NCBI RefSeq assembly: GCF_004168255.1
Contig: NZ_SEWG01000003.1
Location: 496,001-560,000 of the forward strand
Length of the DNA stretch: 64,000 nucleotides
Reading direction: 5' to 3'
From: Mucilaginibacter terrigena
Lineage (GTDB): Bacteria; Bacteroidota; Bacteroidia; Sphingobacteriales; Sphingobacteriaceae
In this document: positions 33,189 to 42,887 of the stretch, in pieces
How the letters are laid out: each line of letters opens with the position of its first letter
How positions within the stretch are numbered: position 1 is the stretch's first letter
Program-made: the position numbers and the translations under genes
Notes under the pieces: generated by a model
The model's database searches: none
The model's input: only the letters and a program-made list of their open reading frames with translations
What the model was told of the DNA's origin: nothing

Positions 33189-34361
33189 ATGATGAAAAAC
33201 TTATTATTAACCATTGGCTGCCTGTGCGCTTTCCAGTTAAGCTTTGGCAAAATATATAAAGTAAAAACCCCCGGCGAGTTTAACAAAGCCGCAGCGGGTG
33301 TTTTACCCGGCGATGAAATAGTAATTGCCAACGGTAGCTACAATAACTGGAGTACGGCCATTAACAGCAACGGTAGTGCAGCAAAGCCCATTATCATCAG
33401 GGCGGAAAATACAGGCAGGGTTGTGTTTTCGGGCGAAGTGCACCAGGCGGTATTTCAAATAGCAGGCAGCTATGTGCAGGTAAAAGGGTTGAAATTTGAA
33501 GGCTGCCAGTTGTTTAAGGAGAAGGGCACCGATGTGGTATTAATTGAAATAAAGGCCGCTAAATATTGCCGCATAACCGATTGCATTTTCACAAAAAATA
33601 CAGTGAATGCGCAGTTTATGCCCATCGTAGTGGTAGCCGGCCCGGGCGGGCATAACCGGGTTGACCATTGCAGCTTCGCAGGCAATTTTAATAACCAGGA
33701 AGTACAAGTGCGGGTTAGCGCCAATGATGTATCGCTATATACATTAATTGACCATAACACCTTTATGGATAAGGACAGCGTAACCTGGAAAGGCAATAAC
33801 GGCGGCGAATGTGTGCAAATAGGGCAGGACCCCATATTGCTTGGCAACCGCTATTCGTACGCAACCGTGCGCGATAACCGTTTTATACGCTGCAACGGCG
33901 AGCCCGAAGTGATCAGCAACAAGGCATCGGCCAACCGGTACATCAATAATTATTTTGAAGATTGCCACGGCGAACTGGTGATGCGCGGCGGCCACGAATG
34001 CCTGGTAGACAGCAACAACTTTGCAGGCGGCACGGGCGGCATACGCGTTAACGGCACAATCCATACCATTACCAATAACACATTTAAGGGCCTGCCTATA
34101 GCCATCAGGCTGATGTACGGTATGGCTAAAGGTAAAATTGATACCGGCTTTTATATTGCCGCAAGTGATTGTATTATCAAAAATAACCGCATCTCGCGTT
34201 GCGATACGGGTATTTTAGTAGGCGGCAGCAAAAACGCCGACTGGACCGGTAAGTTTGATACCAAACGCTACCCATCGCGTACCATACAGGATATCGCGCC
34301 ATTTAATAACCTGTTAGAGGGTAATAACATTACCGATACCAAAACCCCGGTGCTGCAATAG
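33189..34361 (+). CDS. Polysaccharide lyase family 6 (alginate/chondroitinase-B type)
   Basis: 390 residues with a signal peptide (MMKNLLLTIGCLCAFQLSFG). A right-handed parallel beta-helix with the PL6 active-site block NGEPEVISNKAS, supplying Lys245 as base, and Arg266 in VMRGGHE, plus calcium-binding acidic residues (Glu238, Glu240). RVDHCSFAGN and GGIRVNG mark further turns. At 390 residues it is shorter than most PL6 enzymes (about 450 or more), so a single-domain form. It would cleave a uronic-acid polymer endo- or exolytically, supplying GH88 or KdgF with unsaturated ends. Confidence 0.92.
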   Translation: MMKNLLLTIGCLCAFQLSFGKIYKVKTPGEFNKAAAGVLPGDEIVIANGSYNNWSTAINSNGSAAKPIIIRAENTGRVVFSGEVHQAVFQIAGSYVQVKGLKFEGCQLFKEKGTDVVLIEIKAAKYCRITDCIFTKNTVNAQFMPIVVVAGPGGHNRVDHCSFAGNFNNQEVQVRVSANDVSLYTLIDHNTFMDKDSVTWKGNNGGECVQIGQDPILLGNRYSYATVRDNRFIRCNGEPEVISNKASANRYINNYFEDCHGELVMRGGHECLVDSNNFAGGTGGIRVNGTIHTITNNTFKGLPIAIRLMYGMAKGKIDTGFYIAASDCIIKNNRISRCDTGILVGGSKNADWTGKFDTKRYPSRTIQDIAPFNNLLEGNNITDTKTPVLQ

Positions 34362-34574
34362 GGGTTGGCGAATATCAGGTTTATTTAATTGTCACATTAA
34401 CAGCCAATAAGGGGATTGTATTAACTAATTACAATATTTTCATTTAAGGAAAAATACAACTTTTATATTTAACTTACGTAAAAATGGGGAACCAAAATCC
34501 ACCCTAAATTTATAATATGCTTGCTAATTAGTGTTGCTAATGTGGTTAAGGCATTATAAATAAATATAGTTTTA

Positions 34575-37500
34575 ATGAGCAGACGATCTTTTAGGCAAAT
34601 ACCTGTGTTTATCTTCATAATGATAAATGCATTGTCTGCTATTTCTATAAAAGTTTGCGGGCAATACCAAAATGCATATAAAACAACTATAACCATAAGC
34701 GACGGCCTTTCGCACAGCAACGTTAAATTTATTTTTAAAGACAGGGTTGGCTATATGTGGTTTGCTACAGATGATGGCCTGAACCGTTATGATGGGTACA
34801 GCTTTAAAATTTACCGCCACAGCGCAAACGATAAAAATTCGTTAAAAATAAATAATATCAACACCCTTGCCGAAGATGCTGCAGGCAATTTATGGGTTGG
34901 CACCGGCGGCGGGGGCTTAAGTTTATATAACCGCAATACCGATTCGTTTACAAATTTTTTGCCCAATAAAAATGATGCAACTACTATATCAAATGACGAT
35001 GTAACAAGCATATATCGCGATAGAAAAAATAACATTTGGGTGGGTACTTATTCGGGATTAAACCTGCTCGACACTGTAACCCACCAGTTTAAAAGGTTCT
35101 TTTATGAGAAGGATAAAGACTATATCCCCGAGCATCATATTTACTCGGTAACAGGAGATAAAAACGGCAACCTTTGGCTGGGTACCGACGGCGGATTGGT
35201 TCAGTTTAATTATAAAACCGGGGCAAAAAAAGTATTCGCGCATAGTGCTGCAGATACCAAAAGCATAGCAAGTAACCATATCCGCAGCCTGCTCATAAAA
35301 AATAACGGCGACGTATGGATAGCCACTGCCGATAGCGGCCTTGATCTTTTTAACCGGAAGGATGAGTCGTTTTCGCATCACAGTCACCAGGCAAACAATA
35401 AAAATACCATTACCAACAACTCTGTTTTTTGCCTTGCGGTTTCAGCAAGCGGTAAGCTTTGGGTAGGTACCGAAGAAGGTTTAGAACTTTTTGACGAGAC
35501 TTCGCAAACGTTTAGCCACGGGTATAATAAGTTTTACAACAAGGTAAATTCTATTAACTATGTATTAGATAGCGGCAACGTATTAAGGGTTGGCACATTT
35601 GAATCGGGTGTAATAAAATATGATAATAACATCCCTTCGTTTATCCAGTTTTCTAACCAAAAGGATACGCCCGATGGTTTAACCAATAATCATATTTTAT
35701 CGTTTGCCGAAGTGGGTAATGATATATGGATAGGCACAGACGGCGGCGGGTTAAATTACCTGGATAAATCTGCGCTGACGTTAACACACGATAAAGCCGG
35801 CATAACCGGCAGTAAGGTACTTTCGCTTTTAAAGGATAAGAATAATAAAATATGGGCGGGTACTTACGGCAGCGGGCTGGATGTTATCGAAAACAAAACC
35901 AAAAGGATAGCGCATTATTCAAAAGGCAATACCGCAAAGGACTTGAGTGGCAATACGGTTTTTTCGTTAATGCAGGATAAGGATAATGATATATGGGTTG
36001 GGCTTGATGAAGGCGGTATAAATATTATCCATAACTCGCTTATAACAACGCGTTACCGGTATGATATACGCGATACGGTAAACTGTTTAAGTAACGATGA
36101 TGTACGCATTATTTACAGGGATAAGCAAAACAACATATGGGTAGGCACATACGATGGCTTAAACTTATATAACCCGGTTAAACACAATTTTAAACAGTTT
36201 AAAGTGTATAACGCCGGGTTAACCCATAACACCATTGCCGATATTTTTGAGGATAGCAAAGGCAACCTTTGGGTGGGCACAATAGGCGGTGGCTTAAACC
36301 TGTATAATAAAAAGCAAAAAAGGTTTTCGGCTTACCATTTCCCAAACGGGTTTGTATATTCCATAATCAATGTTATTACCGAGGATAAGCATGGTTATTT
36401 ATGGGTAAGTACCACAAATGGGCTGGTACGCTTTAAACCGGGCACAAGCAGTTTCAGGCATTTTACAAACCTTAACGGCTTACAGGGGCCCGAGTTTTCA
36501 AAAGGGGCCGGTTTAGTAACGCAAAGCGGCAAGTTGTTGTTTGGGGGTCTTAACGGCTTCAATATTATCGATCCATTGAATTTGCCTGTTAACAACAAAG
36601 CGCCGCAGATATTAATAAGCGGGTTTCAGCTATTTAACAAAACGGTAACTGTGGGTGACAATTCACCGCTGAAGCAGGTTATCACACAAACAAAGGAAAT
36701 CAGGCTTAACTACAGGCAATCGGTATTTACTATCGAGTACACGGCCCTGAATTATACGCTGCCTGCCTTAAACCAGTACGCTTACCGGCTGCGGGGTTTT
36801 GAAAAAGATTGGAATGATGTAGGTACACAACGCAGGGCAACTTACACCAATTTAGATCCCGGTGAGTACATTTTCGAGGTAAAGGCAGCCAATAATGATG
36901 GTGTGTGGAATGCCAGGCCTACCCAGCTACACATTACAATTGTAGCTCCATTTTGGATGACCTGGTGGTTTAAGGTTTTGAGCGTGGTTGTAGTTGCCGT
37001 TATTTTGTATGGTTATTACAGGTTTCGCCTTAGTGATATACGTTCTAAGCAAGCTAAACTGGAAAAATTAGTTAAACAGCGTACCGCGGAAATTGAAAAG
37101 CAGGCCAGCGAGCTGCAGGACCAGTCGGAAGAATTAACTGCTATAAACGAGGAGTTGCAGGCGCAATCAGAAGAGTTAAGGGACCAGCGCGAACAGGAAC
37201 TGAAAGCCAGGATGGAGGCCGAAAGGGCAAACCGTGCAAAAAGTATTTTCCTGGCTACCATGAGCCACGAGATACGCACCCCCATGAACGGCGTAATGGG
37301 TATGGCATCGTTGCTATGCGAAACCAAACTTGACCCCGAACAGCGCGAATACGCCGATACTATCCGTATAAGCGGCGAAAGCCTGGTTAACGTGATAAAC
37401 GATATACTGGATTTTTCTAAGATCGAATCTGGCGAAATGGTGCTTGATATCCACGAATTTGACCCGCGGCAATGTATTGATGAAGTGCTGAGGATGTTTA

Positions 37501-38396
37501 ACGGCCAGGCGGCTAAAAGTAATATCAGGCTTACTTATGATATCGATAAAAACATCCCCGAAAAAATAATAAGCGACCGGCTGCGGCTAAAGCAAATTTT
37601 AATAAATCTTATTGGCAACGCCTTAAAGTTTACAAAAACAGGTACGGTATCTGTTACATCTAAGCTGCTTTATTTGGATAAGGGAGATGCTAAACTATCA
37701 TTTGAAGTTAAGGATACGGGTGTTGGCATTTCGCCGGATAAGCTTTCGAGGCTGTTCAGGCCTTTTTCGCAGGGCGATTCGTCTACCACCCGCAAGTACG
37801 GCGGTACCGGTTTAGGCCTGGTCATCTGCGAAAGGTTGGTTGAGCTTTTAGGCGGAACGATGAATATTGACAGTGCTTTGGATAAGGGCACCAATGTAAC
37901 TTTTAGCATGCTGTGCAAGGTAATGCAAGTAGACGGGCAACTACCCGTAACCACCCCGCAAAGCAAAGGCTCTGAAGCCATATCTGCTAATTTCGCCGTA
38001 AAGTTTCCGCTCAGGATTTTGGTTGCCGAGGATAATATCATTAACCAAAAAGTTATAAAACAGATCCTGAAGAAGTTTGGTTACGAGCCTTTTATGGTAA
38101 ATAACGGCCGCGAAGCTTTGGACATAACCCAGATAGAAAAATTCGACCTGGTTTTAATGGATGTGCAAATGCCCGAGCTGGACGGCTTGGAGGCGACCCA
38201 AATGATAAGGCGGCAAAACACTCACCAGCCGGTTATTATTGCCATGACGGCCAGCGCAATGCCCGAAGATAAGCTAAAATGCCTGGAAGCGGGCATGAAC
38301 TACTTCATGTCGAAACCCATAGGCTTTGCCGAGTTGTTGGTCCATCTTGAAAAAGCGCACTCAGATGTATTAAAGCGGGCATCTTCAATTAATTGA
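34575..38396 (+). CDS. Hybrid two-component sensor kinase with reg_prop propeller, no DNA-binding domain
   Basis: 1273 residues. N-terminal signal, then two seven-bladed propellers of reg_prop repeats (many WVGTxxGGLN/[10 protein letters not shown] copies, about 35-670), a Y_Y_Y domain (about 700-785), a membrane helix near 795-815 ([21 protein letters not shown]), a long coiled coil, HisKA with His898 ([13 protein letters not shown]), HATPase_c ([22 protein letters not shown]) and a receiver with Asp1196 ([11 protein letters not shown]). Unlike classical HTCS proteins there is no C-terminal AraC domain, so output must go through another protein. Placed after PL6, it may sense oligouronates. 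Confidence 0.93.
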   Translation: MSRRSFRQIPVFIFIMINALSAISIKVCGQYQNAYKTTITISDGLSHSNVKFIFKDRVGYMWFATDDGLNRYDGYSFKIYRHSANDKNSLKINNINTLAEDAAGNLWVGTGGGGLSLYNRNTDSFTNFLPNKNDATTISNDDVTSIYRDRKNNIWVGTYSGLNLLDTVTHQFKRFFYEKDKDYIPEHHIYSVTGDKNGNLWLGTDGGLVQFNYKTGAKKVFAHSAADTKSIASNHIRSLLIKNNGDVWIATADSGLDLFNRKDESFSHHSHQANNKNTITNNSVFCLAVSASGKLWVGTEEGLELFDETSQTFSHGYNKFYNKVNSINYVLDSGNVLRVGTFESGVIKYDNNIPSFIQFSNQKDTPDGLTNNHILSFAEVGNDIWIGTDGGGLNYLDKSALTLTHDKAGITGSKVLSLLKDKNNKIWAGTYGSGLDVIENKTKRIAHYSKGNTAKDLSGNTVFSLMQDKDNDIWVGLDEGGINIIHNSLITTRYRYDIRDTVNCLSNDDVRIIYRDKQNNIWVGTYDGLNLYNPVKHNFKQFKVYNAGLTHNTIADIFEDSKGNLWVGTIGGGLNLYNKKQKRFSAYHFPNGFVYSIINVITEDKHGYLWVSTTNGLVRFKPGTSSFRHFTNLNGLQGPEFSKGAGLVTQSGKLLFGGLNGFNIIDPLNLPVNNKAPQILISGFQLFNKTVTVGDNSPLKQVITQTKEIRLNYRQSVFTIEYTALNYTLPALNQYAYRLRGFEKDWNDVGTQRRATYTNLDPGEYIFEVKAANNDGVWNARPTQLHITIVAPFWMTWWFKVLSVVVVAVILYGYYRFRLSDIRSKQAKLEKLVKQRTAEIEKQASELQDQSEELTAINEELQAQSEELRDQREQELKARMEAERANRAKSIFLATMSHEIRTPMNGVMGMASLLCETKLDPEQREYADTIRISGESLVNVINDILDFSKIESGEMVLDIHEFDPRQCIDEVLRMFNGQAAKSNIRLTYDIDKNIPEKIISDRLRLKQILINLIGNALKFTKTGTVSVTSKLLYLDKGDAKLSFEVKDTGVGISPDKLSRLFRPFSQGDSSTTRKYGGTGLGLVICERLVELLGGTMNIDSALDKGTNVTFSMLCKVMQVDGQLPVTTPQSKGSEAISANFAVKFPLRILVAEDNIINQKVIKQILKKFGYEPFMVNNGREALDITQIEKFDLVLMDVQMPELDGLEATQMIRRQNTHQPVIIAMTASAMPEDKLKCLEAGMNYFMSKPIGFAELLVHLEKAHSDVLKRASSIN

Positions 38397-38449
38397 ACAT
38401 TTAAAACTATTCCAGCCCAATTTGTGTTAGCGATATAAACACACTAAAA

Positions 38450-38628
38450 TGAACAATTTTTTCAGAGGGATAATTGCCGCCTGGGGCGCGAAGAAATTAG
38501 GCGGAGGCTGCCTGTCAACCATTGTTATATTTATTATTATTTATACCCTGCTTGGTAAATGTGGTAACCAACCTGCGCGCGCGGCTAACGAGCCGGTTAA
38601 AGCAATGGTAACAGTTTGCCGTAATTAA
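38450..38628 (+). pseudogene. Possible small membrane protein with one base missing in a T run
   Basis: The ATG at 38450 reads M-N-N-F-S-E-G then stops. In the next frame, from the T5 run at 38458-38462, an open stretch of about 56 codons reads FFRGIIAAWGAKKLGGGC, LSTIVIFIIIYTLLGKCGNQ and on to TAA at 38626-38628. It is a basic/glycine start followed by a hydrophobic helix, like small Bacteroidetes membrane proteins. With T6 in place of T5 the ATG and this frame would be continuous (59 aa). It may be a real gene with a homopolymer error or decay. Confidence 0.45.
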
Positions 38629-38655
38629 ATAACCGAAATATAGTTAACAGGATAA

Positions 38656-39900
38656 TTACAATGCGCCGTTAAAAGCCTGCTCAAAATCTTCCATCAGGTC
38701 TTCGCGGTCTTCTATACCAACCGATAGGCGTATCATCCCCTCGGGGATTCCCATTTCGGCACGGCGTTCGGCACCAAGCTCAAAAAATATGGTTTGTGCT
38801 ACCGGGATAGCCAGTGTGCGGGTATCGCCCAGGTTGCTGCTTTTTATCACTACCTGCAGGCGGTTCAAAAACGCGAATACATCAACGCCGTCTTTTAAGG
38901 CAAAACTCATCAGCCCGCCATGGTAGCGGAATAATTTTTTAGATAGCCCGTGCTGCGGGTGGTCTTTAAGCCCCGGGTAATAAACTTTGCTCACCAGTGG
39001 GTGTGCATTCAAATATTCGGCTAAAGCCCCGGCGTTACCGCAGGCGCGTTCTAATCTAAGTGCAAGCGTTTCGGCACCTACCGATATGGTGTGCGCCGCT
39101 TCGGGCGCCAGGGTGCCGCCTCCGTCGCGCAGGCCGCGTTTACGTATTTGGGTTATGCCAAGCAGTTCGGGTTTTATTTGCTGGCGCAGTACCGGGGCAA
39201 TGCCGGGGTATTTGTCCCAGTTATATAAACCGGTATCGGTTACGCTGCCGCCCAGCGCGTTGCCATGGCCGCCAATATATTTAGTCAATGCGTTTATCAC
39301 CAGCGATGCCTTAACCGTTACAGGTTTAAACAGGTAGGGCGAGGTCATGGTATTATCAACCACATAGATCAATCCTTTTTCCTGGCAAAAATCGCCTATG
39401 TTTTCCATATCAGCAATTTGCGTTGCAGGGTTGGCAATGGTTTCTACCATTACCATACAGGTGTTGGGCTGGTATGCGGCCTTTATATTTTCAACAGATG
39501 TGGCATCTACAAAAGAGATCTCTAAGCCAATTTCGGTAAAGGTTTGCAGCACGCTGCGGGTGTTACCAAACAGGTACGAGCTGGCAATAATGTGGCTGCC
39601 TTTTTTAACCAATGCAAACACGGTTGCCATAATAGCGGCCATGCCGGTAGCAAAACTTATGGTGGCAAGGCCGTTCTCCATCATGGTAACCTTGCTTTCT
39701 AAAGCCGCGGTAGTAGGGTTACCCTGCCTGGAGTAGGCATAACCTTTTGTTTTATTCTGAAAAACATCCACAAGCCCCTGTACATCATCAAAGCCCCATG
39801 TTACTGCCGTATGTATAGGCTGGTGCAAAGCGCCAAATTCGGGTTTGCGTAAACGGTCGGCGTGCAATAAGGTGGTTGTGAATCCTTTTTGTTTGGTCAT
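38656..39900 (-). CDS. Cys/Met-metabolism PLP-dependent enzyme (cystathionine gamma-synthase/lyase family)
   Basis: 414 residues from the ATG at 39900; an earlier in-frame start adds a non-conserved leader. Fold-type I PLP enzyme: substrate segment YAYSRQGNPTTAALE, IASSYLFGNTRSVL, PLP-contacting Asp in VVDNTMTSPYLFKP, and Schiff-base Lys207 in NALTKYIGGHGN. The C-terminal IKSSNLGDTRTLAIPV holds the carboxylate-binding Arg. Members act as O-acetylhomoserine sulfhydrylase, cystathionine gamma-synthase or methionine gamma-lyase; I cannot separate these by eye. No SAM-I riboswitch is seen in front of this gene. Confidence 0.92.
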   Translation of the reverse strand: MTKQKGFTTTLLHADRLRKPEFGALHQPIHTAVTWGFDDVQGLVDVFQNKTKGYAYSRQGNPTTAALESKVTMMENGLATISFATGMAAIMATVFALVKKGSHIIASSYLFGNTRSVLQTFTEIGLEISFVDATSVENIKAAYQPNTCMVMVETIANPATQIADMENIGDFCQEKGLIYVVDNTMTSPYLFKPVTVKASLVINALTKYIGGHGNALGGSVTDTGLYNWDKYPGIAPVLRQQIKPELLGITQIRKRGLRDGGGTLAPEAAHTISVGAETLALRLERACGNAGALAEYLNAHPLVSKVYYPGLKDHPQHGLSKKLFRYHGGLMSFALKDGVDVFAFLNRLQVVIKSSNLGDTRTLAIPVAQTIFFELGAERRAEMGIPEGMIRLSVGIEDREDLMEDFEQAFNGAL

Positions 39901-40007
39901 GATAGATGAGAAAGAATAAATAATCCGCAATTATAGCTATATGAGCCTGAAAAAGCAAAGCGAATGGTTATATCGCTGTAAAAACTTAGGTTTGTATTAC
40001 AAACTAT

Positions 40008-40610
40008 ATGCACTTAAGCTTTTCATCTGTTATCGAGATACTGGGCATTATGGCCTTCACGGTATCGGGCGCTTTTTCGGCCATGCAGAAACGGCTGGAT
40101 GTTTTTGGCGTGCTCATACTCGGGTTTGTAACGGCTATTGGCGGCGGTACCCTGCGCGATGTGCTTATTGGTAACACCCCCGTTTCGTGGCTGCGCGATG
40201 TAAATACACCTTTAATAATTTTAGGTACCACCATAGTTACCATCGCTTTTAAAAGCAGTGTTAAAAACCTTAAAGTTACCCTGTTGGTGTTTGATGCGCT
40301 TGGCCTTGGCCTGTTTACCATCATCGGTATCCAAAAGGGCATGGCTGCCAATTTTAACCCGGGCATTTGCATTGCCCTGGGTACAATTACCGGCTGCTTT
40401 GGCGGTGTGCTGCGCGATATGCTGCTGAACCATATCCCCGTGCTTTTTCATAAGGAACTGTATGCCGTACCATGTATTGCAGGCGGCATCTGTTACATCC
40501 TTTTGCGCGCCGTGGTTGAGCCGCAAATAGCCGAAGGCGCATCTGTGGTGGTGATAAGCGCCTTTCGTATTTTGGCGGTGCGCTATAACTGGCGTTTGCC
40601 CAGGGTTTAA
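40008..40610 (+). CDS. TRIC-family (UPF0126/YicG-like) membrane protein
   Basis: 200 residues, about seven hydrophobic helices arranged as two repeats of three. Each repeat carries the family glycine/arginine motif: AIGGGTLRDVLIGNTPVSWL and GCFGGVLRDMLLNHIPVLFH. Bacterial TRIC homologues form trimeric, cation-selective channels in the inner membrane. Physiological role here unknown. Divergent from the PLP enzyme with about 107 bp between them. Confidence 0.93.
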   Translation: MHLSFSSVIEILGIMAFTVSGAFSAMQKRLDVFGVLILGFVTAIGGGTLRDVLIGNTPVSWLRDVNTPLIILGTTIVTIAFKSSVKNLKVTLLVFDALGLGLFTIIGIQKGMAANFNPGICIALGTITGCFGGVLRDMLLNHIPVLFHKELYAVPCIAGGICYILLRAVVEPQIAEGASVVVISAFRILAVRYNWRLPRV

Positions 40611-40695
40611 GGTGTTTATTATGTATCGCTGTTGGTAATCCCGCTGCCCTTTTAAAAAGGATTCCTTAACTTCGCAGCACATTACACCTGCCCCC

Positions 40696-42006
40696 ATGAA
40701 AAAAATACTGCTTATTATACCCGTGCTGTTTATGCTGTCGTGCAAGCAAAAGGCTTCTGATACGGTTGAGGGTAAAAAACTGAACAAACTTGCGCAAGAG
40801 TATGTAACCCTTGGCCTTAGCATTGGCCAGTACGACAGCGATTTTGTGGATGCCTACTACGGCCCCGACTCGCTGAAACCAAAAGAAATTACTGATAAAA
40901 CCTTCCCCAGGGATAGCCTGCTGGCCAATATAAACAGTTTAATGAACGATGTAAAGCTGATAGCTGATGCCTCGAAAGTTGATTCCAATAAGATCCGTGC
41001 CCACTGGATGTACAACCAACTGATAGCTTTTGGGCGCCGTGTTAGGATCTATTCAGGCGATTACCGCTCATTCGATGAAGAATCGAGGGAATTGTTTGGG
41101 GTTGCCGCCCCGGCCTATGCCGAAGAAGTTTTTAAAGCTGATATAGATAAGCTGGACAGTTTACTGCCCGGTAAAGGTAACGTGAACGACAGGTTTCAGA
41201 AACTGGCCAACAAATTTGTGATCCCCAAAGATAAGCTGGATGCGGTGATGAAAGCTGCTATTGCCGAAGCCCGTAAACGCACCCTTGCCCACTATCAGCT
41301 GCCCGCCGGCGAAAACTTTGCGTTAGAGTATGTTACCGATAAGCCCTGGAGCGGTTATAACTGGTATAAAGGTAAATACCAAAGCACCGTACAGATCAAC
41401 ACCGACACCAAAATATTTATCGACCGCGCCATTGATGTAGGCAGCCACGAGAGTTACCCCGGCCATCATGTATATAACATGCTGCTGGAGAAAAACCTGT
41501 ATCACGACAGGGGATGGGTCGAGATCTCGCTTTATCCGCTGTTTAGTCCGCAATCGCTTATTGCTGAGGGCAGCGCCAATTATGGTATCGAGGTTGCTTT
41601 CCCGGGGGATGATAAGGTAAAGTTTGCCAAAAGCGTATTGTTGCCACTGGCGGGTTTAGATACCGCGGGGATCGACATGTATTTTAAAGCGCTTGCCATA
41701 AAAGGCCGGCTAAACTATGCCCGTAACGAGGCCGCCCGTGGGCTGATAAACGATACCATGAGCGAAAGCAAGGCCCGCAGCTATCTGAGGAAATATTGCC
41801 TGATGAATGATGAAACTGCCGATAAATCCATCAGCTTCATCAAAAAATACCGCAGTTATGTTATCAACTACAACTATGGGCAGGACTTGGTTAAAAATTA
41901 CATCGAACGTAACGGCGGCACCGCTAAAGCCCCCGAAAAACGCTGGGAACTGTTTGGCCATCTGCTAAGCAACCCCGTAAACCCGGCAGATTTGGTGAAG
42001 AAGTGA
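40696..42006 (+). CDS. DUF885 lipoprotein, putative zinc metallopeptidase
   Basis: 436 residues with a lipoprotein signal (MKKILLIIPVLFMLSC, Cys16). DUF885 proteins carry a metallopeptidase-like site; here HESYPGHH at 251-258 gives His251, Glu252 and His257/His258. A downstream acidic block (SLIAEGSANYGIE) likely supplies the third ligand. Probable periplasmic or surface-anchored peptidase of unknown substrate. Ends at a bidirectional terminator shared with the OmpA-like gene. Confidence 0.87.
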   Translation: MKKILLIIPVLFMLSCKQKASDTVEGKKLNKLAQEYVTLGLSIGQYDSDFVDAYYGPDSLKPKEITDKTFPRDSLLANINSLMNDVKLIADASKVDSNKIRAHWMYNQLIAFGRRVRIYSGDYRSFDEESRELFGVAAPAYAEEVFKADIDKLDSLLPGKGNVNDRFQKLANKFVIPKDKLDAVMKAAIAEARKRTLAHYQLPAGENFALEYVTDKPWSGYNWYKGKYQSTVQINTDTKIFIDRAIDVGSHESYPGHHVYNMLLEKNLYHDRGWVEISLYPLFSPQSLIAEGSANYGIEVAFPGDDKVKFAKSVLLPLAGLDTAGIDMYFKALAIKGRLNYARNEAARGLINDTMSESKARSYLRKYCLMNDETADKSISFIKKYRSYVINYNYGQDLVKNYIERNGGTAKAPEKRWELFGHLLSNPVNPADLVKK

Positions 42007-42026
42007 TCAGTATCAACAAGCTATAA

Positions 42027-42060
42027 AAGGGGGCTAAGCGTAAAAACGCTTAGCCCCCTT
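42027..42060. terminator. Bidirectional terminator
   Basis: AAGGGGGCTAAGCG, six-base loop, CGCTTAGCCCCCTT: a perfect 14-bp stem between two convergent genes. Confidence 0.85.
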
Positions 42061-42074
42061 ATAAGCTAATACTA

Positions 42075-42611
42075 CTATTGCAGTTTTATTTCAACACGGC
42101 GGTTTAGCACACGGCCTTCTTCGGTCGCGTTTGAGGTTATGGGTTTCGATTCGCCGTAGCCTTTCACTTCAAGGTTGGCGCCGTTAACACCGGTATTAAC
42201 CAGGTAGGTTTTTACAGCGTTCGCTCGCTCAACACTAAGCGACATGTTATGCTCGTCGGTACCCTCGGCAGATGAATTGCCGTTGAGTACAAATTTTACT
42301 GACGGATCTTTCTTCATCTCGGCAGCAGCTTTATCTAAAGCCGGATAGGCATCTGTTTTTAATATGCCCGAGTTAAATTCAAATTGTATGTTTTTAAAGT
42401 TATAGTCGGGTTTCTCCGGAGCTGCCGGTGGCGGTGGCGGCGGGGTTTGTTTTGGAGGTGCCGGTGGCGGTGGTGGCGGTGTAGTTGGCGTATTGCTTGC
42501 CGGGGCTATGAACGGCGGCGATGGTTTCATCACCTTTTTTGAGCAGGATGGCAATACTGCAATGGATAATATAATTACAAATGGTAGGTAAAATGTTTTT
42601 AAAAACTTCAT
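42075..42611 (-). CDS. OmpA-family lipoprotein with proline-rich linker
   Basis: 178 residues: lipoprotein signal ending at Cys23 (MKFLKTFYLPFVIILSIAVL, PSC), a Pro-rich linker with poly-Pro runs (about 32-67), then an OmpA-like peptidoglycan-binding domain (IQFEFNSGILKTDAYPALDK, NGNSSAEGTDEHNMSLSVER, VKGYGESKPI, LNRRVEIKL). It has the NxxLSxxRA-type and NRRVE motifs that contact diaminopimelate. It probably tethers the outer membrane to the wall. Single gene. Confidence 0.93.
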   Translation of the reverse strand: MKFLKTFYLPFVIILSIAVLPSCSKKVMKPSPPFIAPASNTPTTPPPPPPAPPKQTPPPPPPAAPEKPDYNFKNIQFEFNSGILKTDAYPALDKAAAEMKKDPSVKFVLNGNSSAEGTDEHNMSLSVERANAVKTYLVNTGVNGANLEVKGYGESKPITSNATEEGRVLNRRVEIKLQ

Positions 42612-42887
42612 GTTTAGATGATTTGGTAAATAAAAAAAACGGTAACGGTTGCCCGATATTGTAAATATAGAAATTTACACCACAAGCAGGTCCGTTAAAA
42701 AAGCATTATAATGCTGTAGTTATTTATTTAACCTTAAAAGCAAAAAAGTGTTTTTGTACAGCCAATAAGCAGGTGTTTTAGTGCACTGCAGGGTATTTAA
42801 CGCGTTTGTGTACTACTAAGTAAGTATAGTGTAATTACTTGTTTTGCCGCCAAAGTAATATTGTTCCCATAAACCAACTATAAATTT

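Noticed and set aside
35505-35517. CGCAAACGTTTAG, a match to the LacI-type operator core
   Set aside because: It lies deep inside the sensor kinase coding sequence, lacks the flanks of the 23.7-kb boxes, and is expected by chance.
38656-39900. SAM riboswitch in front of the Cys/Met PLP enzyme
   Set aside because: The 107 bp between this gene and its divergent neighbour contain none of the S-box core motifs.
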